Below are positions 1 through 10,108 of a DNA stretch of 64,000 nucleotides, in pieces. The DNA lies in the NCBI RefSeq assembly GCF_014396975.1, contig NZ_CP060719.1, positions 1,398,001-1,462,000 on the forward strand. Direction: 5' to 3'. Made by a program: the position numbers and the translations under genes. Origin of the DNA: Thermomonas carbonis (lineage in GTDB: Bacteria > Pseudomonadota > Gammaproteobacteria > Xanthomonadales > Xanthomonadaceae). The stretch's first letter is position 1. Every line of letters starts with the position of its first letter. The notes under the pieces are model-generated. The model did not search any database. It was not told where the DNA came from and saw only the letters and a program-made list of their open reading frames with translations.

Positions 1-701
1 CGTTCGCACCAGGCGAACAACACGCGGGCGTCGCTGCGTGCGGCAAGCCGGCCGAGCAGGGTCATCGTCAATGCCGGCTTGCCGAAGAACCGCGCGAACT
101 CGCCCTCGCCGGCCTTCGGCTGCTGGTCGGGCAGGATCCCGACCACGCCGCCCTTCTGCAGCCGTTTGAGCAGGGTGCGCACGCCGGCGGCTTCGGCGCG
201 GACCTGTTCGACATCGCCACCCGCATTCGCCCGCACGCGGCGCAGGAAGGCCTCGCCGATGGCGGATTCCGGCGGCCGGTAGAGGATCGCCAGCGCGGTC
301 TTCATCGCCAGCCACTGGTTCAGCAATTCCCAGTTGCCCATGTGCGGCGCGGCGACGATCAGTCCGCGCGGATCGTCCAGGGCGGCATCGAACAGCACCT
401 CGCCGTGGACTTCGGCGATCTCGGCCAGGTTGCGCGCGACCGGTCGGGTCCACAGACGCATCGTCTCGAAGGCCTGGCGCGCGGTGGTGCGCAGGATCTC
501 GCCCAGCAAGCGCTCGCGTCCCGTCGCATCGAGGTCCGGGCGGATCAGTTCGAGGTTGCGCCGCGCCACCCGGGCTTCGCGCGCATTGGTCGCGATCCAC
601 AGCCGGGCCACGCCATCCGCCAGCAGGCGCAGCAGCGTCCATGGCAGGCGGGCCACGGTCCAGGCCAGGGCATACAGCAGGGCGGCGGCGAGTTCGCTCA
701 T
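1..701 (-). CDS. Lipid A biosynthesis acyltransferase (LpxL/HtrB family), 3' part beyond window
   Basis: Inner-membrane acyltransferase that adds a secondary acyl chain to the lipid A precursor. Reading leftwards from the ATG at 701, 233 codons stay open to the window edge, so the C-terminus is missing (family length about 300). A hydrophobic N-terminal segment (residues 4-30) is followed by the family's HX4E catalytic motif in the context APHMGNWELLN, with His near residue 120 and Glu five residues on. The gene is divergent from dtd, with 40 bp between starts. Whether it is the lauroyl (LpxL) or myristoyl (LpxM) enzyme cannot be told from this part. Confidence 0.87.
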   Translation of the reverse strand, partial: MSELAAALLYALAWTVARLPWTLLRLLADGVARLWIATNAREARVARRNLELIRPDLDATGRERLLGEILRTTARQAFETMRLWTRPVARNLAEIAEVHGEVLFDAALDDPRGLIVAAPHMGNWELLNQWLAMKTALAILYRPPESAIGEAFLRRVRANAGGDVEQVRAEAAGVRTLLKRLQKGGVVGILPDQQPKAGEGEFARFFGKPALTMTLLGRLAARSDARVLFAWCE

Positions 702-741
702 CCGGTTCAGTCTATCCGGCACCACGGGTTAGGCTTGCCGG

Positions 742-1182
742 ATGCTTGCCCTGATCCAGCGCGTGACCTCCGCCTCGGTGGCCGTGGACGGCACCGTTAT
801 CGGCGCCATCGGCCCGGGCCTGCTCGCGCTGGTCGCGGTCGAGCCGGGCGATACCGACGCGCTGATCCAGCGCATGGCCGAGCGCCTGCTGGGCTATCGG
901 GTGTTCGCGGACGCCAACGGCAAGATGAACCGCTCGCTGGCTGATGCCGGCGGCGGCCTGCTGCTGGTCAGCCAGTTCACCCTGGCCGCCGACACCCGCA
1001 GCGGCATGCGCCCCAGCTTCACCACTGCCGCCCCGCCCGCCGACGCTGAACGCGGCTTCGACCGGCTGGTCGAACTGTGCCGGCAACGGCACCCGCCGGG
1101 GGTGGAAACCGGCCGCTTCGGTGCCCATATGGTGGTGAGCCTGGTCAACGACGGCCCGGTGACGTTCCTGCTGCGCCCCTGA
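742..1182 (+). CDS. dtd: D-aminoacyl-tRNA deacylase Dtd
   Basis: Cytoplasmic proofreading enzyme that hydrolyses D-aminoacyl-tRNA and glycyl-tRNA(Ala). The 146 aa match the usual family length. Both active-site motifs are present: SQFTLA at residues 77-82 and NDGPVT near 136-141, with GAHM just before the second. A TAGGCT hexamer at 730-735 ends 6 nt before the ATG and there is no Shine-Dalgarno, so the transcript may be leaderless. The gene lies between a divergent lipid A acyltransferase and rpoD. Confidence 0.95.
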   Translation: MLALIQRVTSASVAVDGTVIGAIGPGLLALVAVEPGDTDALIQRMAERLLGYRVFADANGKMNRSLADAGGGLLLVSQFTLAADTRSGMRPSFTTAAPPADAERGFDRLVELCRQRHPPGVETGRFGAHMVVSLVNDGPVTFLLRP

Positions 1183-1252
1183 GCGCACGGGGCGTGACGC
1201 CAGTGGCGGCCGCCGTTCAGGCGGGCCGCAAGCCAAGCACCCGGCAGCGCAG

Positions 1253-1258
1253 TATAAT
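1253..1258 (+). promoter_or_regulatory. Candidate -10 box of rpoD
   Basis: A perfect TATAAT lies 53 nt upstream of the rpoD start in the dtd-rpoD gap. No convincing -35 hexamer is seen 16-18 bp upstream, as is common in this group. Confidence 0.5.
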
Positions 1259-1311
1259 GCTGGGTTCCCTAGCGTCGTCCGCGACGCATCCTCGAAACGG
1301 TAGCCCGATAC

Positions 1312-3171
<1,860 letters not shown>

Positions 3172-3195
3172 TCGAAGCCGTTTCGCCAGTTCGCA

Positions 3196-3217
3196 AAACC
3201 CCGCTCCGGCGGGGTTT
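3196..3217 (+). terminator. Rho-independent-like terminator of rpoD
   Basis: A perfect 9-bp stem (AAACCCCGC / GCGGGGTTT) with a 4-nt TCCG loop starts 25 nt after the rpoD stop. A short T-containing stretch follows. Confidence 0.8.
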
Positions 3218-3281
3218 CGCGTTTCTGCCGACACGGCGTCGCGTGCTAGCGTTTGGCCTCACACGTGGATTGGGGCATGGC

Positions 3282-5624
3282 ATGCATAACGCTTCGTGGA
3301 CCCTGCTCGCCGGCATGGCGATGCTGTTGTCGTTCGGTGCACAGGCCGCGGATGCGCGCGATGCAGGCCATCTCGCCTTCACTGCGGTCGATCCCTTCAT
3401 CGGTACCGGCGGCGAGGGCCACACCTTCCCCGGCGCGACGGTGCCGTTCGGGATGGTCCAGCTCAGCCCGGACACGCGCATCCAGGCGCGCAAGGACGCC
3501 TACGGCTGGGCGGCGGGCTACCGGTATTCGGACAGCACCATCGTCGGGTTCTCGCATACGCATTTCTCCGGCACCGGTCATTCCGACCTCGGCGACGTCT
3601 TGCTGATGCCGGTGGCCGGCGAAGCGAAGATCGAACGCGGCGACCCGGACGTCCCCGGCAGTGGTTACACCTCCCGTTTCAGCCATGCCAGCGAACGTGC
3701 GGAGCCCGGCTACTACGCGGTCACCCTCGACGATGCCGGCGTGCGCGCCGAACTCACCGCAAGCGCGCGGGTCGGGGTGCATCGCTATGCCTTCGCGCCC
3801 GGCAAGCCGGCGCACGTGCTGCTCGACCTGCGTACCTCGATGTACGACTACCCCGGCAAGGTGTTGTGGTCGCGCATCCGCGTGCGCGCCGACGGCACCG
3901 TGACCGGCTTCCGCGAAACCCGCGGCTGGGCACCGGGGCGGCAGCTGTATTTCGCGATGCGCTTCTCGCAACCACTTGTTGGCCACGCGCTGCACAACAC
4001 GGAAACCGACATCGCCTACAAGGGCTTCCCGCCGCCGGGCGAAAAGGATCCGACCCGGCGTGCTCAGATCGAGGGCCGGCAACTGGTCGCCAGTTTCGAT
4101 TTCGGCACGGGCCTGCGCGCGCCGCTCATCGCCAAGGTGTCGATCTCGTCGGTCGACGAAGCAGGTGCCATCGCCAACCTCGATGCGGACATGCCGGGCT
4201 GGGATTTCGATGGTGTGCGCACGGCGGCGAAGGCGCAATGGGCGCAGGCCCTGGGCGTGGCCGACATCGATGCGCCGGAACCGATGCGCAAGGCCTTCTT
4301 CACCGCGCTGTACCACACGCTGCAGGCGCCCAGCCTGTTCATGGACAGCGACGGCCGCTATCGCGGCCCGGACAACGCCGTGCACCAGGCCAAGGGCTGG
4401 ACCAACTACTCCACGTTCTCGCTGTGGGATACCTATCGCGCGCTGCATCCGCTGCTGACCATCGTGCAGCCGGAGCAACGCAACAACGACATCGTGCAAT
4501 CGCTGCTCGCCGCGCGTCGCGAAAGTCCGTACGGCGTGCTGCCGGTGTGGGCGTTCCACGGCCAGGAGACGTGGTGCATGATCGGCTACCACGCGGTGCC
4601 GGTGATCGCCGACGCGTACATGAAGGGCATCCGCGGCTACGACGCCAACGAAGCGCTCGATGCGATGGTGGCCAGCGCGAACTACGGTCCCTACGATGGC
4701 ATCGCCCAATATCGCGAACTCGGTTACGTGCCGATCGACGAAGAAGGCGAAGCGGCATCGAAGACGCTGGAGTACGCCTACGACGACTGGACCATCGCGC
4801 AGGTCGCGAAGTCGATGGGGCGAAAGGACATCGCCGCGGAATTCGGCAAGCGCGCGGCGAACTGGAAGCACGCCTTCGATGCCGAAACCGGCTTCATGCG
4901 CGCACGCAAGCGCGATGGCAGTTTCCGCGTTCCGTTCGATCCGGATGCGAGCGGTTACGGCACCGACTACACCGAAGGCAACGCCTGGCAGTACTCGTGG
5001 TACGTGCCGCAGGACGTGGCCGGGCTGGCCGCTGCGCATGGCGGCACCGACAAGCTCCTGAAGCGGCTCGACGATGTCTTCGACGCCAAGGTCGATCCGA
5101 AGGTGTTTGCGCACATGGAAGACATCACCGGCCTGATCGGCTGGTACGCGCACGGCAACGAACCCAGCCACCACGTCGCGTATCTCTACTCGCATGCTGG
5201 CCAGCCGTGGCGCACGCAGGCGCGGCTGAAGCAGGTCATGGACACGCAATACAAGCCCACACCCGATGGCTTGGCCGGCAACGACGACCTCGGCCAGATG
5301 TCCGCCTGGTTCGTGTTCACCTCACTGGGCTTTTATCCGGTTGCGCCGGGCAGCAACGAATACATCCTCGGCCGCCCGTTCGTGCGCAGGGCCAGCCTGA
5401 ACCTGCCCAACGGCAAGCGCTTCACCGTGCTCGCCGACGGCCTGGACGATGGGCACACCTACGTGGACAGCGTGATGCTGGACGGGAAGCCGCTGGATCG
5501 CGCGTTCATCACCCACCAGGAATTGATGGCCGGCGGCGAGTTGCGCTTCAAGATGCAGGCCGCGCCGAACAAGGAATGGCCGGGCAACGGGGCGAAGTCG
5601 CCCTATTCGATGTCGAACGAATGA
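3282..5624 (+). CDS. Exported GH92 family alpha-mannosidase
   Basis: Glycoside hydrolase family 92 enzyme, a calcium-dependent exo-acting alpha-mannosidase. 780 aa. An N-terminal signal peptide (residues 1-24, ending GAQAADA) points to the periplasm or outside. The family N-terminal signature follows at once (FIGTGGEGHTFPGATVPFG). The catalytic-domain signature GNEPSHH, which carries the general-acid Glu, is near residue 625. The start is the ATG at 3282, the first that puts a signal peptide directly before the conserved domain. It stands alone between rpoD and a tRNA, so its substrate (for example N-glycan or yeast mannan) cannot be inferred from neighbours. Confidence 0.92.
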   Translation: MHNASWTLLAGMAMLLSFGAQAADARDAGHLAFTAVDPFIGTGGEGHTFPGATVPFGMVQLSPDTRIQARKDAYGWAAGYRYSDSTIVGFSHTHFSGTGHSDLGDVLLMPVAGEAKIERGDPDVPGSGYTSRFSHASERAEPGYYAVTLDDAGVRAELTASARVGVHRYAFAPGKPAHVLLDLRTSMYDYPGKVLWSRIRVRADGTVTGFRETRGWAPGRQLYFAMRFSQPLVGHALHNTETDIAYKGFPPPGEKDPTRRAQIEGRQLVASFDFGTGLRAPLIAKVSISSVDEAGAIANLDADMPGWDFDGVRTAAKAQWAQALGVADIDAPEPMRKAFFTALYHTLQAPSLFMDSDGRYRGPDNAVHQAKGWTNYSTFSLWDTYRALHPLLTIVQPEQRNNDIVQSLLAARRESPYGVLPVWAFHGQETWCMIGYHAVPVIADAYMKGIRGYDANEALDAMVASANYGPYDGIAQYRELGYVPIDEEGEAASKTLEYAYDDWTIAQVAKSMGRKDIAAEFGKRAANWKHAFDAETGFMRARKRDGSFRVPFDPDASGYGTDYTEGNAWQYSWYVPQDVAGLAAAHGGTDKLLKRLDDVFDAKVDPKVFAHMEDITGLIGWYAHGNEPSHHVAYLYSHAGQPWRTQARLKQVMDTQYKPTPDGLAGNDDLGQMSAWFVFTSLGFYPVAPGSNEYILGRPFVRRASLNLPNGKRFTVLADGLDDGHTYVDSVMLDGKPLDRAFITHQELMAGGELRFKMQAAPNKEWPGNGAKSPYSMSNE

Positions 5625-5660
5625 GCGGCGTGCACGCCCGGTAGAATTGCGAACTGATGC

Positions 5661-5736
5661 GGGCCTATAGCTCAATGGTTAGAGCAGAGGACTCATAATC
5701 CTTTGGTTCCAGGTTCGAGTCCTGGTGGGCCCACCA
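5661..5736 (+). tRNA. tRNA with CAU anticodon, probably tRNA-Ile2 (lysidine type)
   Basis: 76 nt fold into a full cloverleaf: acceptor stem GGGCCTA/TGGGCCC, D arm GCTC/GAGC, anticodon stem GAGGA/TCCTT around CTCATAA, T arm CCAGG/CCTGG with TTCGAGT, and encoded CCA. CAU could be elongator Met or Ile2. The C4-G69 and C5-G68 acceptor pairs are among the known determinants for the lysidine synthetase TilS and favour Ile2. A TAGAAT -10-like hexamer lies at 5642-5647. The gene marks the left edge of the accessory block. Confidence 0.95.
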
Positions 5737-5837
5737 CACTGCACCGCCCGGTTTGCGAGCTTCCGCTAAGGCTGCGCTGTCGATTCTTCCGGGGACGCCG
5801 GCTCAGCGGCGTGTGTCGGATTCACCGGAGCAATCCA

Positions 5838-6038
5838 CTAGCTGGTCGACCGCGTCGTTTTCTTCGCAGTTTTCCGGGCAGCCTTTTTCTTGCCGCCACC
5901 ATCCTGTTTGTTGACGGTCGCCCAGGCGATGCGCTCTGCCGCGTCGGTGGAGCGACCTTGGGCTTTCTCGCTCTCTTCGATATGCGCAGCCTCTCGCTTC
6001 TGCTTGTCGGTATAACTGGATTTGTCGCCACGGGGCAT
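5838..6038 (-). CDS. Small basic 'plasmid stabilization'-type protein
   Basis: A 66-aa, very hydrophilic protein starting MPRGDKSSYTDKQKREA, followed by AERIAWATVNK and a Gly/Lys-rich tail of AKK/RKT repeats. This layout matches a widespread small protein family that databases name plasmid stabilization protein, whose function is not established. The start has a good Shine-Dalgarno (AAGGAG) 7 nt upstream. Its 5' leader overlaps the start region of the divergent GIY-YIG gene, so the two probably share a control region. Confidence 0.75.
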   Translation of the reverse strand: MPRGDKSSYTDKQKREAAHIEESEKAQGRSTDAAERIAWATVNKQDGGGKKKAARKTAKKTTRSTS

Positions 6039-6060
6039 GATTCTTCTCCTTGGGACAACG

Positions 6061-6684
6061 GTGACTCAGGATTTCAGGCACGTCGTGACGAACACGCCAA
6101 AAACAGAAACGCGACGCGGGAGTGGATACCGTGGAAGGGCCTTCCTTTATGTCCTTTTGGCCCGCGGTCCGGAAGATATCCTCAAGGTGGGCATGACCCA
6201 TGATCCGCTTGAACGCTGGTCGTCTTTCCATCCTCGCTGGTTCAGGACGTTCGACCTCGATCACAGCCTTCTGGTCGAAACCGAAACGCGCGCGGACGCA
6301 CAGGCGCTTGAGACTTCGCTGCATCGAAGCCTGGCCGCGCATCGGTGTCCCATGCCCCTTGCGATGTTTGCCCCTGCTGGAGGCGCAACAGAGTGGTATC
6401 GGGGTGCATACGACACGGCCGTTGGCTTCGTACTTCACTGCGAACAACAGGGGTATGTCATCCACCAGCAGGTCCGGGAATGGCTGGCCCCGGCAATGTC
6501 GGAGGAACGTGCCCGGTTGGATGGGATTGTTCGTGAAGCCTTCGAACGCCAGTGCGCAGGCTTGCTGAGCCCGGATCAGCTGGACCTCGTGCGTGCGCTT
6601 GTCGAGTCGCATCGTGAATTCGCTCCTGACATTCAAAACATGTTCCCGTCCGTGCTTGTCGAAGCCCTGCGCCTCAACGGTTGA
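6061..6684 (+). CDS. GIY-YIG / T5orf172-like domain protein
   Basis: A protein of about 207 aa with an N-terminal GIY-YIG-like fold: FLYVLLARG (strand), then LKVGMTHDPLERW (equivalent of YIG plus the catalytic Arg region), then a Glu in ALETSLHRSL. The C-terminal half is helical with no recognised domain. GIY-YIG folds usually cut DNA, but no target is shown. The chosen start is GTG 6061, 5 nt after GGGA. In-frame ATGs at 6022 and 6037 would overlap the divergent small gene. Codon use is less GC-biased than in core genes, suggesting acquisition near the tRNA. Confidence 0.7.
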   Translation: MTQDFRHVVTNTPKTETRRGSGYRGRAFLYVLLARGPEDILKVGMTHDPLERWSSFHPRWFRTFDLDHSLLVETETRADAQALETSLHRSLAAHRCPMPLAMFAPAGGATEWYRGAYDTAVGFVLHCEQQGYVIHQQVREWLAPAMSEERARLDGIVREAFERQCAGLLSPDQLDLVRALVESHREFAPDIQNMFPSVLVEALRLNG

Positions 6685-6705
6685 GCGAGGGGCCCGCCAC
6701 AATGA

Positions 6706-6731
6706 AAACAGGCCCCCGAAGGAGCCTGTTT
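6706..6731. terminator. Bidirectional terminator hairpin
   Basis: AAACAGGC / GCCTGTTT arms (8 bp, extended by two inner C-G pairs after a mismatch) lie between the convergent GIY-YIG gene and the glycine-zipper repeat gene. A runs on the left and T runs on the right let it serve both strands. Confidence 0.7.
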
Positions 6732-6757
6732 GTGTGTCGCCATGGTGGTAGTGCGGC

Positions 6758-7522
6758 TTAGCGACCGTCGCGGTCGGCATCCCCAGGCAAAGCACGCTCG
6801 ACGCCATGCCATGCGTCACGCACGGCGTGCTTGGCGTCGTTCCATGCCAAGCGAGAGGTGCCCTTGGCACGATCCCAACCGCGTTCGAGATCGCCCTCGC
6901 TGGCATCCCATGCCTTTCCGGCACTGTTGCTGCGAGCCTGGGTGCCGTAGCGGTAAGCAGGCTTGTAGTCCTGGTCGTAATCGTAGACGGGCTTGTAATA
7001 GTCAGTGCCCGCGTAGCTATCGGCGTAATAGCGATCGGTCGCGTTGTAGGTGCGATAGGTGCGATCCGTGCGATCAAACGCATCGCGCACCGCATCCTTC
7101 GCCTTCTCCCACGTCAGGCCAGACTCGGCCTTGACGTTCTCCCAACCGTCTCGGGCGCGCGATTCCAGGGAGTCATCCCAGGCCAAGGCACCGGAGGAAG
7201 CACGCAGATCGCTGCCGTACTCGTAGGCCGGAGCGTAGTCCTCGTACCTGTAGTTGCGGTCGTAGTACGGGCGAGCGGCGTATTCGGTGCGCCAGTAATC
7301 CGCCTCGCCGGTGGGATCGACCCGTTCGGCGACGCCCTTGCCAACCGCCGCGCCGGCAAGCGTGCCCACCGCGCCACCTACCAAGGTGCCGATCGGTCCA
7401 AGCAGCGAGCCAATGGCTGCGCCCGCCACGGCACCGCCGGTTCCGCCCAAACCAACGCCCACGGGATGGGCACCGGGCGCGCCAGAGATGGGATCGAGAT
7501 TCATGTCGTTCGTGTTGGCCAT
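6758..7522 (-). CDS. Glycine-zipper protein with two Tyr-rich/helical repeats, unknown function
   Basis: A 254-aa protein I cannot name. Residues 20-63 are a glycine-zipper hydrophobic segment (GGTGGAVAGAAIGSLLG and on), likely membrane-inserting. Two copies of a repeat of about 80-90 residues follow. Each has a Tyr/Asp-rich arm (YYDRNYRYEDYAPAYEYG; YYKPVYDYDQDYKPAYRYG) and then an amphipathic helix (GWENVKAESGLTWEKAKDAV; GWDRAKGTSRLAWNDAKHAV). No signal peptide precedes it. AAAGGA lies 7 nt before the ATG. Glycine-zipper stress proteins with YsnF- or LEA-like helices have a similar look. It sits with other stress-type genes. Confidence 0.72.
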   Translation of the reverse strand: MANTNDMNLDPISGAPGAHPVGVGLGGTGGAVAGAAIGSLLGPIGTLVGGAVGTLAGAAVGKGVAERVDPTGEADYWRTEYAARPYYDRNYRYEDYAPAYEYGSDLRASSGALAWDDSLESRARDGWENVKAESGLTWEKAKDAVRDAFDRTDRTYRTYNATDRYYADSYAGTDYYKPVYDYDQDYKPAYRYGTQARSNSAGKAWDASEGDLERGWDRAKGTSRLAWNDAKHAVRDAWHGVERALPGDADRDGR

Positions 7523-7611
7523 GATGATGTCCTTTTCAATGAGCTGGTTCGTTCAACGAGCTGGTTCGGCCGTGAATGAGGCATTCGTTTCCGAGCGGAA
7601 CCAAGCAGTAA

Positions 7612-7640
7612 GCGAAAGGTGCGCCACGCGCACCTTTCGC
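7612..7640 (-). terminator. Hairpin downstream of the Gln/Asn-rich gene
   Basis: A perfect 12-bp stem (GCGAAAGGTGCG / CGCACCTTTCGC) with a 5-nt loop begins 19 nt after the stop of the small gene at 7660. No long T tract follows, so it may instead act as an mRNA-stabilising structure. Confidence 0.6.
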
Positions 7641-7659
7641 ACCCACACCAAAGCGCAGT

Positions 7660-7815
7660 TCAGCGGTTCTGCTGATCGTCGCGCTGCGGCGCATCCTTGC
7701 GCTGCTGGGACTGATCGCGATCACCGGTGGCCTGCTGCTTGTTGCCATCTTCGTTCTGCTGCTTCTGTTGATCGCGCTTCTGATTCTGGTTGTTCTGGTT
7801 GTTCTGATTCGCCAT
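7660..7815 (-). CDS. 51-aa Gln/Asn-rich hydrophilic protein
   Basis: A very small protein, MANQNNQNNQNQKRDQQKQQ at the start and QQNR at the end, with no hydrophobic residues between Met1 and the end other than a few Ala/Pro. It should be disordered. AAGGAA lies 7 nt before the ATG and a perfect hairpin follows the stop, so it looks like a genuine single-gene unit despite its size. It resembles small KGG/QNQ-type stress-induced hydrophilic proteins, but I do not assign a family. Confidence 0.6.
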   Translation of the reverse strand: MANQNNQNNQNQKRDQQKQQNEDGNKQQATGDRDQSQQRKDAPQRDDQQNR

Positions 7816-7958
7816 GTCGAAATTCCTTCTTCAAGTTGGGAGGGCGGCCATCCGACCGCGGGAAGAGAGTGCCTCGGCGTCTGTCGATACCAAGCGAAAA
7901 ATTCGTAGTCGATCGGTGAATTGGAAACACTTGTCGCATTCACCCTGAATAGTTCAGG

Positions 7959-8567
7959 TCAGAGTGACGATGTCAGGGCGGTCTGGGGTGAGGCAGGCGC
8001 ATCCGGAAAAAGCGTGCGTATTGCACGAGTGCCGCGGATATCCCCGCCGAGAGATGCCTTGATCAGCGACAAGGCCTTTGCTTTGCGATCCCGAGTGATC
8101 GCTGCAACGGCATCCCCAGGAATCCACAACTCCATTTCCCGCATGTTGGCATCGGTCGCCGTGGACAGGATGCAGGAATCGGCCGAGATGCCAGTAAGCA
8201 CCAACCGCTGGACGCCAAGCTTCGTCAGCAAGATAGCCAAGGGTGTGCCAAGAAAAGCGGAATGCTTCGGTTTGAGGATGTGGTAGTGCCCTGCACGTGG
8301 CGACAGTGCACGCGAGATGGTGGATGAGGGGCCGTCGGATGTCTGGCAGGCCGCGATCAATTCGCGGAAGTCGCCTTGCCAGTTCGAAAAGTTGTCGTTG
8401 ACATAGATGACTGGGGCACCGGCTTTGTCGAAGCGATCGCGAAGTCGGCGAATCGCGCGGCTACACGTGATTGCCGACTTCGCCAGCGCGGTGCCCCCGT
8501 CGAAATCGAACAAGTTCATCATGTCGATGACGAGAAGCGCGGTCTCGGATGGCGGGGATGGGTGCAT
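7959..8567 (-). CDS. Isochorismatase-family cysteine hydrolase
   Basis: 202-aa alpha/beta hydrolase of the isochorismatase/nicotinamidase superfamily. The catalytic triad is visible: Asp15 in ALLVIDMMN, Lys in LKPKHSAF near residue 100, and the nucleophile Cys in GISADSCILSTA near residue 131, after the usual cis-peptide region. There is no signal peptide, so it is cytosolic. The substrate is unknown: the family includes nicotinamidases, carbamoyl hydrolases and isochorismatases, and no siderophore or NAD genes are nearby. It is divergent from the ferritin-like gene. Confidence 0.86.
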   Translation of the reverse strand: MHPSPPSETALLVIDMMNLFDFDGGTALAKSAITCSRAIRRLRDRFDKAGAPVIYVNDNFSNWQGDFRELIAACQTSDGPSSTISRALSPRAGHYHILKPKHSAFLGTPLAILLTKLGVQRLVLTGISADSCILSTATDANMREMELWIPGDAVAAITRDRKAKALSLIKASLGGDIRGTRAIRTLFPDAPASPQTALTSSL

Positions 8568-8679
8568 CGGAATAGCGTGAGTGATGGACTGGCTCGCAAG
8601 TATTCATGGGCGATGTCATCACGCCGTCTTTTCGCGCCACTGGGTTAAAAAAATGCCCCCCCAGAGGAGATTGCCCAAG

Positions 8680-9282
8680 ATGGCCAAGCAAGCCGATAGC
8701 GCGCAAGTCACCGAACTCCTGCTGCAGGCTCTGGAAACGGAGCGCGGTGGGATCAAAATCTATACAGCCGCAATTCAGGCCGCCCAGAACGACGACCTGC
8801 GCGCGGAATGGGAGGAGTACCTCGAAGAAACCCGTACACATGAGCAGGTTCTCACACGGGTGTTCGAAGCGATGGGCCTGGATACCGAAGCCAAAAGCCC
8901 GGGGCGAGATGTCGTCGCCCATCAAGGAGCTTCTCTGGTGGCGGCAATCCAGATGGCGATGGCAAACGCGACCGCCGAGGCGGCGGAGCTGGTCGCCGCT
9001 GAATGCGTTGTGCTGGCCGAGACGAAGGATCACCAAAATTGGGAACTGATCGGCAAGGTGGCCGAACAGGGTGGTCCAAGTGCCAAGGTGCTGAAGGCCG
9101 CGCATGAAGCGGTCGAACAAGACGAGGATCATCACCTCTACCACACGATGGGATGGTGCCGGGAACTCTGGATCCAGAGCCTGGGGATGCCTGCAGTCCT
9201 TCCGCCACCGGAAGAGATCAAGAAGGTGGAGACCGCCATTGGCGCATCGCGTGCGGAACAGGCACGCGAGGAGTACCTCTGA
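8680..9282 (+). CDS. Ferritin-like di-iron domain protein
   Basis: A 200-aa four-helix protein with carboxylate/His ligands spaced as in ferritin-like proteins: Glu in ALETERGGIKIY, EETRTHE (E-x3-H), EAAELVAAE, and a final EQDEDHH. Members store iron or act as oxidases or stress proteins. The start ATG 8680 is chosen because AGAGGAG lies 10 nt upstream and the domain begins directly after it; an upstream ATG at 8581 would only add a low-complexity tail. It lies in a run of stress-type genes. Confidence 0.82.
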   Translation: MAKQADSAQVTELLLQALETERGGIKIYTAAIQAAQNDDLRAEWEEYLEETRTHEQVLTRVFEAMGLDTEAKSPGRDVVAHQGASLVAAIQMAMANATAEAAELVAAECVVLAETKDHQNWELIGKVAEQGGPSAKVLKAAHEAVEQDEDHHLYHTMGWCRELWIQSLGMPAVLPPPEEIKKVETAIGASRAEQAREEYL

Positions 9283-9393
9283 CTCCCCAGGCAAGTGGCG
9301 CGCCTTTTGGCATGAAAGGGGCAGCCAGGCGGGTCGATGTCACCCCGCGGGTCCGCGCTGACGCAAACGTTCTGCACGATTCGGAGCGACGCG

Positions 9394-9984
9394 ATGGAAA
9401 CAGACTTCCGGCCGTTCGACTGGCATCGCATCCTGCTGGGAGAGCAGCCTCCCGCATACCTGCTCGAAGTCGCCATCAAGTGCGTGCTGGTGTTCTGCCT
9501 CCTCTTGCTCGTCATGCGGCTGATGGGCAAGCGAGGGCAGAACAACCTCAGCCCGATGCAGCAGATGCTGCTGATCGCTCTTGGCTCTGCCGCAGGTGAT
9601 GTCCTTCTCTATCCATCGGTAGCCCTTTCCTATGCGGCGCTCGTGTTGGTGGGGATCACGATGCTCACGGTGGGACTGGAAGCGTGGACTCAGCGCTCCA
9701 AGCGGGTACGCGAGCACACCGAATCGCGTCCCAGTGTGCTTGTGGTGAATGGCGTCATTGACCATGACGCACTTAGGCGAGAACGCACGACGCTTCGGGA
9801 ATTGCATGCGGAACTGCGCGTGGGCGGGGCGCGTTCCTTGTCGCAAGTCAGGTATGCAATTCTGGAGATGACAGGGGAGTTCAGCGTGTTCCTCAACGAT
9901 CGTGAGCCGGAAGACGAAGATCTCCTGGCGATCGCATCCGATGAGCAGACGAATGTCGATTCCAGGCGTGCACCTGGGACTTGA
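9394..9984 (+). CDS. DUF421/YetF-family membrane protein
   Basis: 196-aa membrane protein. Three hydrophobic segments lie in the first 90 residues (LLEVAIKCVLVFCLLLLVMR; the MLLIALGSAAGDVLLYPS region; YAALVLVGITMLTVGLEAW), with the conserved MGKRGQNNLSPMQ between TM1 and TM2. A cytosolic DUF421 domain follows (PSVLVVNGVIDHDALRRERTT, then LSQVRYAILEMTGEFSVF). The function of this family is not established; YetF-type proteins are linked to sporulation and acid or envelope stress in other bacteria. The start ATG 9394 has CGGAG 8 nt upstream. Confidence 0.85.
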   Translation: METDFRPFDWHRILLGEQPPAYLLEVAIKCVLVFCLLLLVMRLMGKRGQNNLSPMQQMLLIALGSAAGDVLLYPSVALSYAALVLVGITMLTVGLEAWTQRSKRVREHTESRPSVLVVNGVIDHDALRRERTTLRELHAELRVGGARSLSQVRYAILEMTGEFSVFLNDREPEDEDLLAIASDEQTNVDSRRAPGT

Positions 9985-10108
9985 TGCGCAGAGAGGCCAG
10001 CGCAGTTCCCGCATTGTGGTTTAGCGAAATTTTCACTCGGGTTTGCTAGATTTCCGGTGCGCCGATGCAGGGGCGCGGCGCAGCCTGAACCAAGATGCGA
10101 GGCTGCCG

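Noticed and set aside
5661..5736. Integration site with duplicated tRNA 3' end (attL/attR)
   Set aside because: No second copy of the tRNA 3' end was found in the window by eye and no integrase gene is present.
7536..7943. Longer minus-strand frame covering the Gln/Asn-rich gene
   Set aside because: The 51-aa frame has a proper RBS and terminator-like hairpin; the longer one reads through both and encodes a Ser/Arg/Thr-rich shadow.
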